Part shown: positions 8,917 to 19,640 of the stretch, piece after piece | Position numbering within the stretch: the first letter of the stretch is position 1 | How the letters are laid out: every line of letters starts with the position of its first letter | NCBI RefSeq assembly: GCF_029784165.1 | Contig: NC_073696.1 | Location: 172,970,912-173,034,911, forward strand | Length of the DNA stretch: 64,000 bases | Direction: 5' to 3' | DNA from: Wyeomyia smithii | Lineage: Eukaryota; Arthropoda; Insecta; Diptera; Culicidae | Program-made: the position numbers and the translations under genes | The notes under the pieces: generated by a model | Databases searched by the model: none | Seen by the model: the letters and a program-made list of their open reading frames with translations, nothing else | What the model was told of the DNA's origin: nothing

Positions 8917-10902
8917 TCTCACTCATTGGTGGATAGATCACCCTTCTTTCTACATAAAAAAATGCATTTTTGAATATCCTGAAACTTCTCCGAGCATACC
9001 TCATGGCTATAATCAACATTTGAATCACTATTTAGAAAATCATACACACAAACGGCAAAATAAAACACTGTGCAATGGAGATATTGAGCTTTAGTGGCAT
9101 TTTTGACAAAATGCATAGTTTTCCATCACATGTAAAAACGCCGATATCTCAGCCCCCCGATAAGATATCAAGGATCTTTTTTCATGTAAATTTTCGTCTT
9201 GAATTCCGCTTTGCAGTAAAAATTTCAGTTCTTGATCAAAAAATTTTTTTATATGTGTTTTGAAGGGTTTTATCTGAAAATTATAAGGAAAATTCACTTT
9301 TTTGTGATGTTCAGTGGGCTCTGTGAGTCAAATAATTGAATACGATGCTGAACCAAACCATGCAAAATATTCAAAAACAACCCACAAAAATAAAAAAATA
9401 TATGGAAAAATTAAGGAATCGAACAGATTTGAAAAAAGTGCAAAAGAGTGGTTTTGTAGCTTGAAAAAGTCATTTTTTCATAAATCACGTTTGGGCAACC
9501 TGAAAACGACCTTTAAGAAAGTCGAAATGTTCTACAAAATTGCTATAAATAACATTGTTTTTCAATTTAGGGCTGAACACCTTGACTTTTTCAACATCGA
9601 TTTTTTTTGGGACAGCCTTTTGGAAACACATACTCATTTTACTAATATTTATCATAAATACCTAAACTACTAACAATACCCTTATTAAAAAAAATAAAAT
9701 AAAAGCTTGACGAAATATGGACTTGATAAGCGACTGGAACTGATCTTGCGTTCAACTATGCAATCCAGGACAATCCAACTATGCAATCCAGGACAAAATC
9801 CAGAACGGTTTTGGCTAAGTTGTAGATAAGATTTATTTCTTCAAAAAACAAAAAAAAGACTGCAAATACGCCTCAGTTGAAGTCGTGTCGCATTCCAAAC
9901 GTAATGTTCAAGCTATACGGAAATGTTGACTGTTTACACTTGCTAAACACATATTTTTGTAATTTTCAACCTAAAGGACCACCTCGGAGAAAAATAAGGG
10001 AATCGTTTCAAAGAAATATCACGTCCTACGACGATATAGGCAATGATTTCATGCTATTGACTTCAATATCTCAATCGAATTTAATAATGGTTCATTATGT
10101 ACAATAAGTTAACCATCATGATAAAATTTTAAATGTCGACAATTTTTCATTTTTTCCTCTTTTTCGACTAAAATTCGCCTTGCCCAATTCTCAATTTTTA
10201 AAAAAAGAAGGTCAATTGCGTGAAATCAATGAGAATATTTTTCATGAGTGTCATCTTCATGGGTGCCATCAGGGAGAATAATTAAACTGGTAAACACAGG
10301 TTTTGTCCAAAATTGTAAAAAATGAAAGATTCTAGCTTTTCAACCATTCCTTTGAATTTTGATGCTCCTAGCAAAGATAACTTTTTCAGAGAATTAAATA
10401 AGTTTTCCCGTAAGCAACGAACGTAGAAGCGACGAACCCGGCGCGCAATTATTCTGCGGCGTTTTGACGCACTTCTACATTTACTAGGGACCTCAAAACT
10501 TTTAGGAACGATCAGAGGAGTGCCTAGAACAAAAAGCTGGCCAAAATAAGAAAAAAGTTTTTCTAGGCTTTTTGGTGCCGCTATATTTTTTGCAGCTTGA
10601 ATAAATGCTTTACGAAATGGAATCACTCGATTAAGTTTTAACTGCATTTACATATGCTGAGAGTGCTGTAAACATTGACAAATTTTCAAGCTTCTTTTTT
10701 GGAAATCGAATCATTTATACTAACAACTTGTGCCAGGCGTCAAAAAAAGACATTTGATCAGTATTTTGCAGTAAATGAGTTCTCTATGTTCAATTCCAGT
10801 AAACCGGTTGTTGGAAATTCCGGCACTAAAAAATTATAACTACTCTTAGAAACTTTTCGAAATTAGTGATTTTTCTGTATTTTCAAGCTTTTGCAATATC
10901 AA
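8917..10902. other. Central spacer of the giant inverted repeat
   Basis: This ~2-kb loop holds the + copy of dispersed repeat D1 (about 9080-9630) and otherwise unassigned AT-rich DNA. The longest open frames (119 aa at 9314-9673, - strand 121 aa at 10282-10647) show no recognisable domain. The 119-aa frame lies in D1 and is not conserved in the other D1 copy, so I do not call genes. Confidence 0.5.
9080..9630 (+). repeat. Dispersed repeat D1, copy in + orientation
   Basis: The reverse-complement partner of 5386-5950 (see that entry). Its position inside the loop, with its partner just outside the left arm, may mean D1 is part of the same larger duplicated unit. Confidence 0.8.
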
Positions 10903-11689
10903 AAACCTAAATTAATCCACCTAGCGGTCAGACCCAGCCTTTCTCATTCAATTTTTTATTTGTAAAAATAGATTTACATGAACGCTCAAATCCAATAAAT
11001 GTATATTCACTCTTTAGGTTCTAAAATATTGATGTTGTAATCTTTACATATAAAAATGCAGTCAAGTCTGTCTGTCTGATCCATATAGGCCCGAAAACTA
11101 CCGAACCGATCGACGTGAAAATTTGTATGTAGGGGTTTTTGGTGCCGATAAAGGTTCCTATGATAGTTTGAGACCCCTCCCTCTTCTGGTAGGGAGGGGT
11201 CCCATACAAATGAAACATAAATTTCTGCACAACTCAAGAACAAACCAAGCAAATGAAACCGAATTTGGCATGTGGATGTTTTAAGGGGTAACTAATATGT
11301 CCATAATAGTTGGATGAAACACAAATTTGTGCACATTTCGAGAACTAATCAACCAGATGGAACAAAATTTGGCAGGTAAATGTTTTTAGTGGTAACAAAT
11401 ATGTACATAATGGTTTGAAATCCGACTCCCTCTTCTATAAGGGAGGGATCCCATGAAAATGAAACACAAATTTCGCACAGCTCAAGAACCAATCAAGAAA
11501 ATACAACCGAATTTGGTATGTGAATGTTTTTAGAGGTAACAAATAATTCCATAATGGTTTGACGCCCCTCCCTCTTCTGGAAGTACACGTTTCTTCACAA
11601 ATTTTTGCACATCTCGCGAACTAATCAACTAAATGGAACCATATTGGCAGGTGAATGTTTTTAGTGGTAACAAATATGTTCCATAATCG

Positions 11690-13720
11690 ACCTCAGACAA
11701 CATTTTGGATTGTAAGATGGCAACTTCCGGTTTCTGAAAAACAGCCGAAAATGGCCGATTTCCACCCAATATAATAATATCCGGATCTAGAATAATACAC
11801 AGGAGCTAAAATCGACCACAGATAGCATTTTAAATTCTAAGATGGCGACTTCCGGTTTCTGAAAACAGCAGAAAATGACCAAATACCCCCCAATATGAGT
11901 TTTTCTTTAACCAGTATGCCGTTCGAAATCCAGAAATTGTCTCCAAATGCCATTATGAAATCCAAAATGGCGACTTCCGGTGTTGGAAAAACAGCGGCAA
12001 ATGACCAAATACCACCCAATATGGGTAGGGGTTCCTGGGGTGAAACGCACCAGTTAACGAAAGCAGAGTATATTCTTGTTAAAGCTGAGAGATAAAACCA
12101 ATGTTATATACTGATCAATATATAAAAACCCTTATTTATTCGTTAAAACTCGCATCTGATGCTAAAACATTATAGAAAATGCATAATACACATTTTTTAA
12201 GAGAGTGTAATATATTTATAAAATTCGTCAATCGGGGCAAAAAGCACTCTTCCTGGGGTAAAATGCACTGCAACAAAGGGGCAAGAAGCACCATGCGAAT
12301 GAGGTAAAATGCACCCCGTCTACGGGGCAGAACGCACTACAATATTGGGGCAGTACGACTCATTTTGTCATCTAATAAATAAAGGCAAAAAGGTTTTCTA
12401 TGGAATTCCATACACTCGAGCGACATGGTTTTGGGAAACACCGTTTTCGATTGCCTTTAGCGCCGATCGTAGCTGTTTAACGATCCATGACCGCCGTTTG
12501 GACTTCTGGACAATGCTGGAAACGAGATGAAATGTAAACAAAAGAATTGTTTACAAAGAGTCCTTTTTTGAGCTAAGGGAAGCGTTATGCCCCGAACGTA
12601 ACAAAAAAATGTTTCTGGCTGCATAACGGTAATTCTCATTGAAACTTATCGATATTTCATCAGAAATATGTTGCTCGACGTATATTTGATGCAATAACAC
12701 TTTTCGTTGGTGGAAAACATCAATGTAAGAGCTAAAAACACTTAATTCAGCTGAGAAAAAAAATAGTGGAAAACATCAATGTAAGAGCTAAAAACACTTA
12801 ATTCAGCTGAGAAAAAAAATAGACCGTATGCAACGAAAACCTTTTTTTTTGTATTTATTCACATTTTCTGACATTTTAGTGCTGCCAAATTGACAGGGTG
12901 ACTATAGAAAACATAGATTCAAATAATAGAATTATTATTTTGTTATTAAAATGTTTCTCTATTGTAAATCAGAGGGGGTGCATCTTGCCTCAACGGTGCT
13001 TATTACCCCAGGTACCCCTATTTCCGGAACCGTAATGATGCACTGGAGCCACAAATCGACTTCAGACAACATTTTGAATTGTAAGATGACAACTTCCGGT
13101 TTCTGGAAAACAGCCTGAAATGGACTATTCCAATTAAATATTAGTATTTCTGGAACCAGAAAGATGCACAGAAGCTAAAAATTGATCACAGACACAATCT
13201 TGAATTTTAAGATGGTGACTTCCGGTGTCTGGCAAACAGCCGGAAATGACCAAATATCATTCAATATGAATGTTTCCGGAACCAGAATTACGCCCAGATG
13301 ACAGAAATTGATTTCACAGGCAATTTTAAAGTCCAAAATGACGACTTTCGGCTTCTGAAAAACAGTCAAAAGTGACCAAATATCACCCAATATGAGTTTT
13401 TCTTTAACCAGTATCCTAAATACCATTTTGAAATCCAAGATGGCGACTACTGGTTTGTGTAAAACAGCCTAAAATAAACAAATACTATCCAATATGAGTA
13501 TCTCTGGAACCAGAATGATGCAAGGAACTAACAATTGACCTCAGGCACCATTTTGAATTGCTAAATGGCAACTTATAGGCAACAGTCGGAAATGACCGAA
13601 TAATACTCAATATGGATATTTCCGTAAACGTGATGATACATAGAAACCAAACATTGACCCTGGACACTATTTTGAATTTGAAGACGACCACTTTTAGTTT
13701 CTGGAAAACAACCAAAAATA
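11690..13720. repeat. ~125-bp minisatellite array (right arm), interrupted
   Basis: Units carry AAGATGGCGACTTCCGGTTT and CCACCCAATATGGGTATTTC. Hallmark words fall near 11718, 11840, 11967, then after an insertion near 13085, 13208, 13338, 13440, 13565 and 13683, i.e. 100-130 bp apart. Related arrays are at 36175-36470, 53490-54275, 54900-55480 and 63330-63560. It is non-coding; short ORFs running through it are artefacts of the period. Confidence 0.85.
12028..13018. mobile_element. 991-bp TA-flanked non-autonomous DNA element
   Basis: The ends GGGGTTCCTGGGGT and ACCCCAGGTACCCC are inverted repeats, with TA at 12026-12027 and 13019-13020. Removing the element restores the minisatellite word ATATGGGTATTTCCGG. 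Inside, GGGGCA(A/G)AA(A/T)GCAC-like words repeat at the left end (12230-12350). A perfect 56-bp tandem duplication sits at 12711-12822. The TA duplication fits a Tc1/mariner or pogo mobiliser. No transposase is encoded. Confidence 0.88.
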
Positions 13721-13724
13721 CCTC

Positions 13725-13895
13725 AAATTTAGAAAATCTATAACGAGCGTCTTAGCAGAGTGATTGAGATCAATCAAAGAAATAGTTATCGGTTTCCGTT
13801 ATACTCTACTAAATTTTTTGGAAATAAATATTGAAATTCAGTCCGCAGATATATTTCGACTGTGACATACAGTCTTCCTCAGTGCTTATGTGGAC
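13725..13895 (-). mobile_element. Solo PLE terminal repeat (171 bp)
   Basis: A single copy of the terminal repeat found around the PLE at 26.6-29.7 kb, inserted in the minisatellite with an 8-bp duplication AATACCTC (13717-13724, 13896-13903). Orientation is given as the strand carrying the hammerhead-like motif. It encodes nothing else. Confidence 0.87.
13838..13892 (-). ncRNA. Hammerhead ribozyme-like motif in solo terminal repeat
   Basis: The - strand has CTGAGGA (complement of 13876-13882), stem II GACTGT/ACAGTC with a changed loop (ATGTC), GAAA (complement of 13854-13857) and a shortened stem III giving a putative ATC cleavage triplet directly before TGCGG. Core positions are intact although the loop has drifted. 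Confidence 0.68.
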
Positions 13896-15208
13896 AATAC
13901 CTCCCAATATGGGTATTTCCGGTGTCAGATTGATGCCAGAAAGTCTGCTGATAATGACAGAATACTACCCAATAAGAATATATTCAGGATTAAGGCGATG
14001 GTCAGAAGCCAAAAGACGAGGATGTTGTCATTTCGATAAAACCAATCATTTCAAACGATTTGTTATTTGACTTTGATCATATCCTATGGCCGATTCGTCG
14101 TGCATTTGCAGACTTCAAACAAACCGCAAGGAATCAATGAACTTGGAACGTTCAAATAGTACGACACCACATTTAAATTATGTTGAGGCCACATATATCG
14201 ATCAAAGCAGGTATAGTTTTAAATAGTCTTTGAATTTCTCTTCTTTCCATAACTTTTGAGCCACATATCAAATTGTTATGAAATTTGTTATTTGTAAGTT
14301 TGAGAGATGACTCGTTCGTATGACACTAGTTATGTTCAAATAAGTCATGTAATCTTTGAAATAATAGGCCTTCGTTGTTTTATTAACAATTTAATACATA
14401 ACGGTTGCTTAAGTTCGATTATAATCAAATGAAATGGGAACGTGTGGGGCAGCCAAACTTTGAAACCACGTGTTCAATCATAATTCATCAGTTAACCCTT
14501 AACTAGCCCGCTCATCTGATAATAATAATCAAATCGGTTGTGTAGTTTCTGAGATAATGAAGTTTCGTGATTTTCACAAGTCGGCACATTACAAATGAAG
14601 TCACAGTTCGATTACAGTAAAATTCAATAGGGTCTTCTGAGGCAGCTAGACCATTCATTTGACGCTAATTTTTTGGAAATCGGGTCGGCCATCTCTGAGA
14701 AAAGTGAGTGAGTCCAAGTAGTATTCGGAATATGTTCCTTTGCATAGCTGGATTTCACATTTTCAAACATAACAGGCAAAGTAATAGTCCGACTGCAAAA
14801 CAAATCAATAGGGTCTTATGGGGCAATTAGACCTTCCATTTGACACTAATTTTATGAAAATCGGTACAGCCATCTCTGAGAAACATGAGTGAGATTAAAC
14901 AGTCTGCAGAACACGTTTCTTTTCATAACTTTTGAACCGCAAGTTCAATCTTTATAAAATTCAAAAGTTAAGGGTTTTCTAGGTAGCCCGTTCTTTTGAG
15001 ACCAATTTTGTTCAAATCAGTTGTGTAGTTTCTGAGATATTGATGTTTCATGATTTTCACATTTTTAAACATAACCTCTAAACTAAGAAACCGATTACAA
15101 TGACATTCAATAGGGTCTTATAGGGTAACAAGACCTTTCAATTGCAATTAATTTCATGAAAATCGGTCCAGCCATCTTTGAGAAAAGTGAGTGAGAATAA
15201 AAATCTGC

Positions 15209-15259
15209 ACATACACACACACATACACACACATACACACACACACACACACACATACA
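15209..15259. repeat. (AC)n microsatellite
   Basis: A CA/CATA dinucleotide tract, the right-arm counterpart of the (GT)n tract at 6307-6349. Confidence 0.95.
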
Positions 15260-15376
15260 GAAAATGCTCAGCTCGTCGAGCTGAGTCGAGTGATATATGC
15301 CATTCGGCCCTTTGGAGCACTTTTATACTTTCGGTTTTGCAAGTGATTGCTATACCTTTCTAGGAGAAAGGCAAAA

Positions 15377-15955
15377 AGGTAAGAATTCCGTGGAATCGTA
15401 TCATATAATCTTCGTGGGAATGAAAGTTCATCACGAGCATATTCTTGTTAATTTCTCATCCGGAAACGTTCGGATTGACACTTGCGACCCGTTTGAAAAA
15501 TGCTATTTTTAACAAATTTTGACGTTAGGAACTTACGCGTACATTGGAAATAGAAAAAAATAAAATACCTGATGGGTCTCTGCCTCATGCTCCAAACAGA
15601 GTTTCAGCTCAACAATGATTCAATAAAATTAAATTCATTTTCGCTTCACAATCAAATATTACCCAAAATATTGCTAAATAGTAGCGAAAATAATTTTGGC
15701 CTGGTTTTCACTCGAGTTACTCCTCTGTAGAACGGTTCAAAAAGTTATAATTTTTTCATTTTTCCAGTTGAAGTTTAGAGAAATTTTTCTTCGCTTCTGT
15801 TAACCAGTGCAGTGCTATCAATTACCAATTGTCAATTGAAAAAGACCATGCTCTACTGATTTTGATGATGTTAACGGACAATCTGCTGTTGCTATGCCAA
15901 GACGTGTCAAAATCGGCTAAAACATGAATTTGTATTAAACTGCTAATTGCTGTTA
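15377..15955. other. Unassigned sequence
   Basis: There is no coding region or repeat partner that I can support. Confidence 0.3.
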
Positions 15956-15959
15956 TTCC

Positions 15960-16172
15960 CTTCCAGCTGTTCTTGAGATACGATGGTGGCCTAACAAGGC
16001 AGTCGTCGCAGGTTCGAGTCCCGGTTCGGGTGAGAATATTAGTGTCAGTAGGATCGTAGCGCTAGACCCGCAATCGTCCTGTACACTAAACCAGTTGGCT
16101 GCAATGTCTATGTAAAATAAACAGAAGGTCGAGTTCCGATACGGAATGTAGAACCAAGGCTTTGCTTTGCTT
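15960..16172 (+). mobile_element. SINE family S2, copy 1
   Basis: The tRNA-like head has B box GGTTCGAGTCCC near 16011. The conserved body contains GTGTCAGTAGGATCGTAGCG and GTCGAGTTCCGATACGGAATG, and the 3' tail is a (CTTTG)n repeat. AATTGCTGTT before and AAATGCTGTT after look like a slightly diverged target-site duplication. This family differs from S1 in head and body. Confidence 0.88.
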
Positions 16173-16179
16173 TAAATGC

Positions 16180-17280
16180 TGTTCATTTGAAAATTTTTCA
16201 TGAAAATTTGAAAATTACAATTACTGGTTACAAGATGATTTTACTTGTTGACTTGCAAATTTTCCGCCCGGGTTTTGCCACTGATTGTCATGAATATCTC
16301 AGCAAGATGAAGATGAAGAAAAAAAAATCTCAGCAATTGCAATCAAATCCTCCATTCACTCTCCAAGCTCGATAATTTTCTAAGTCAATTCATTTCAGAA
16401 CCAAACATTAAAGACGAAAATCGACTTTCCGAAGTAAAAAATTTGCATGAATGTGTCGAAATATATTTTTTATGCTAAATGTCTTGCATTAAAATAATAA
16501 AATTATTAAAAAGTCTATGAGTTTTTTTATTTTTTTGAAAAAAAATTACTTTCTGGGAACTTTTTAGCTGAGGCCAATGGAAGGTCTGAAAAAATATAGT
16601 CCTTCGAGTATCTTTTAGCGGTAGAGCTAAAAGTTTCGTGTTCTCACCTTTGGATGCAAAATTTCAGCTCAATTGGATTTTTTCACGCTCGTAGTGATCG
16701 AAGGTTTATTTTTTTTTTGACCGATGAAAAAATTCGAAGCTCGATTCGTTCCTATACATTCCATTGGCACCGTAATCGATCGGCTGCATCATGAAGAGTT
16801 GGTTGTATGTGCAAGTTTATGCAAGTGTTAGCTTTGCAATTTCCCTATTCAATGTTTTACAGGGTTAGGGTCCGTAGATAACATTAGAAAATCTGGAAAG
16901 TGTTCATTAGTTAAGGAAAAAATATTTTTTTCTCGTGAAACAATAAGTAACTCATCGGATAACAGTATAAAACTACGCTTTAGCGGATATTTTTAAATTT
17001 TTAATTGGCAGAGCAAAAACAGTTTTTTCCTTTGTGTTGGATTCGATTCTCTTTGCTTTAAATTGGAAATGCTCTCTAGTGTCTTTTATCTCTGCTTTTT
17101 TATACTGAGAGGCTTCCTGAATTGTTGAATTGTCATCACCGCTTTTAGTTTTATCGATTTATCAACGTTTTTCATATTTTAGCGTAACGTTCTGTTATGC
17201 AAATATTTATTTTATTTTCTTGAAAAATCCACTCGATTTTGGAAAAAACTATTCCCTTTTGAACGATTTATGCAAGACAA
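16180..17280. other. Unassigned AT-rich sequence
   Basis: There are no ORFs with recognisable features, no paired repeats found within the window and no RNA gene signal. Confidence 0.3.
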
Positions 17281-17289
17281 TCAGAAAAA

Positions 17290-17436
17290 ACCACTGGTCA
17301 CTTTTTTTTCAAGTTTTTAGGTCACTTTTTGGTCACTTTTTTCAAGCTTTGAAGTCACTTTTTGGTCACTTTTTTCGAAATTTTGGTCACTAAAGTCACC
17401 TTTTCTTACCAGTTTGACCACTTTCAGCCCTGGTAA
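17290..17436. repeat. GGTCACTTTTT-rich element, copy 2 (partial)
   Basis: A short array of GGTCACTTTTT words that ends in the hAT-like terminus CAGCCCTGG, related to 4147-4320. Confidence 0.6.
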
Positions 17437-18340
17437 GATTGTGATCTATTAATCCGAAACAAGAACAATCTGAATCTTTAACCGAATGAATTGTTTTGTT
17501 TTGTTCAGATGCTTGGAACAGAAACCGTTCATCGACAGGGCACTGAAAAGTTACCGGGATCGGAGCCGATTCAAAGCCCTTATTCAACTTCCCGGCTGTA
17601 CGACCAACAGCTAAAGCTCAACTGGCTGGTTCGATAACTTTAATAGGAGGATTACCCGGTCCAGAGGTGCTACTGAAGGTATGGATCGGCTGTGATGTAA
17701 GTTAAAATATAAGGTCAAATTAAAACTTAACTTCCAAATTACTTGTTTTTCAACTCTATACATGGATTAATCAGCCTATTTAGTATGCTTGAATTAAAAT
17801 AATCGCTCTACTAATCTGCATATTTAGTCTGATTTAATTGGATTTAGAATATGATCCACCGATTTCTCAACCTATTTCGTATGGTTCAGGCAATTTCATC
17901 ACCAGACTAATCTACCTGTTTCGTCTGATTTCGTATATGGGCTCGAACAAAATCACCCTAAAATGACTCGATTTGGTTGGTTTTCGTCGACCGATTTCGT
18001 ATACTGATCAATCGGTAAACCCCCCTGTTAAACTGTTGCAACAATCAGTTGATTCGTCGGAATCGAAATCGGGCAATTGTGCCTACGAGAACGTATTGTG
18101 CGTTGCAAGAAATCTTTTCATTATGCGGAATTTGCGAAATGAACAAAGCTTCCGTTCCTGAGAAACGGTCTAGGAATCGATACTGTTTTCAGAAGGTATC
18201 GATACAGCTGGGATGTTGATCAATTACAACGTACGCAGCGCTGACCGGAAGAGTGTATCAGCGAAAGTTCACGTCTTGGGAAAAAAGCCCTAAAAAGACA
18301 CAACGTACAGCACCACTGAGCATATAATTAAAATTTTGAA
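17437..18340. other. Left flank of the two-gene DNA transposon
   Basis: From 17775 to 18000 a motif resembling CCTATTTMGTMTGRTT occurs five times (near 17775, 17819, 17871, 17915 and 17991) at irregular 40-80-bp spacing. These could be subterminal transposase-binding repeats or simply repeat decay. I could not identify terminal inverted repeats. A 17510-17700 stretch has some open frames in shifting phases but no recognised protein. Confidence 0.35.
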
Positions 18341-19574
18341 ATGGAAGAAGGTTATAATTCTATCTCGAGTGAAGAACAAGGTACATACGAAGTTGAGTTT
18401 CTAGATTCCCATTATTCTTGTTCTGAATCATCCGGAGAGACAGAAATGCACATACAGAGTACCATAAGTAATTCACCAACATTAATTTCTGCATCGAACC
18501 GAGATGATGAGGTACGTTTAAAAACTTTATAAATTGGATTTAATATTTATTATTTATTTTACCTCCATAGAGGCGATCTACAAAGAAATTACCGACGGCT
18601 GGTGATGAATATAGTTCATTGGATGATCTAGAACCAGCAGGAAATAGTAGCGAAGAGAAATTGTTTAGTTTTCATGCGGATATACTGGAGAAAAAGTTTA
18701 AAGGGCAGAAATCGTTTGAAAAGCGTGGAACTGTAAAAGTTACAGATGATTCTGTTTAAGGAGTGCTCAACAGAATATGGGAATACTGCGCACAATTTAT
18801 CACGAAGGCTGTTATTTTCAAGGACTTTGATCCTAAAGGACATTCAACGAATTTGGAGGCCACTTGGGATAATGAAGATCCATCGTTTGAATCAAAAGAT
18901 AAATTCTTAATTTTTCAGGACAAATCAGGGAAACGAAATACAGCCCCATCAGATGTGACATCTGATACGTTACAGGGATGGCTATCAATAACCATTACGG
19001 TTGTTGTTTATCGCTATTCAGATTTTGTGTCAACTGCGCATAAGTACCATGCTGTCGAAAGTCAGTTGCTGCGACCTGCTGAAAAGATCAAGCAGGAGCT
19101 GAGCCAAATGTGTCATTACATAAGTTAAAGGAAACTCTCAAAGTTTCACATGGAAATCACTTGACGTCAGACGATATAAACTGGTCTTGTTGGGCGAACT
19201 ACGTAAGTACCCAACCAACAACAATGCGTGAAGAACTCATAAACCAACTGCCACCGAAACATCTCATTGCCCTTTTTCGACCTGTGCCAATACACTCGGA
19301 TACCGTTCTTCTCAGGACGAAATTTGATCTTAGTGTAGCAGAGAATGAAAACAAAGCCTACTCGCGAATCGTGGGTTAGCTTAAACAAGATTGTGATAAT
19401 TTACGCACCTTAGTTGCAGTCATGGGAAGAAGAATTCTAGTAATGGAGCAGCTTTTACATAACCACTGCGATATGATCACTGCTATGAGAAATACAGTTA
19501 CCGTAGAAGATAATGAGTATTCACAATTTCTAGCAAGCAAAGTCACAGATTGTACTGATGTTGACCATGAATAA
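18341..19574 (+). pseudogene. Companion gene of the DD34E transposon, degraded
   Basis: Exon 1 (18341-18511) ends at a GTACGT donor; the intron ends in CCATAG and exon 2 opens in frame at 18571. The frame is then broken by TAA at 18757-18759, by a frameshift near 19105 and by TAG at 19377-19379, after which it continues to TAA at 19572-19574. Ignoring these breaks gives ~390 residues: an acidic, Ser/Glu-rich N-terminus, a central region with few charged clusters, and a C-terminal part containing DINWSCWANYV and a probable coiled segment. I recognise no domain. It converges on the transposase gene with 66 bp between stop codons, so both probably belong to one element. A role as DNA-binding or regulatory partner is inference only. 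It could also be an unrelated host pseudogene. Confidence 0.6.
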
Positions 19575-19640
19575 ATACACATTTATTACGTATGATGTAG
19601 TTGATAATTTATTTATGATAATGAATATAAGCCATTCATC

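Larger units (their letters stand above)
10903..15376 (-). repeat. Right arm of ~9.2-kb imperfect inverted repeat
   Basis: The imperfect reverse complement of 6193-8916, longer because of an expanded minisatellite array (11690-13720), a 991-bp TA-flanked element (12028-13018) and a solo PLE terminal repeat (13725-13895). It lacks the SINE and the PLE foldback of the left arm, and so preserves their empty sites. It has no coding capacity. Confidence 0.85.

Noticed and set aside
9314..9673. 119-aa frame in the centre of the inverted repeat
   Set aside because: It is inside dispersed repeat D1. The other D1 copy has no matching frame, and the lysine-rich composition follows from AT-richness.
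10282..10647. 121-aa - strand frame
   Set aside because: There is no recognised motif, no conserved partner and no splice or promoter context.
15138..15363. Cys/Val- or His/Thr-repeat peptides
   Set aside because: Translation of the (AC)n microsatellite.
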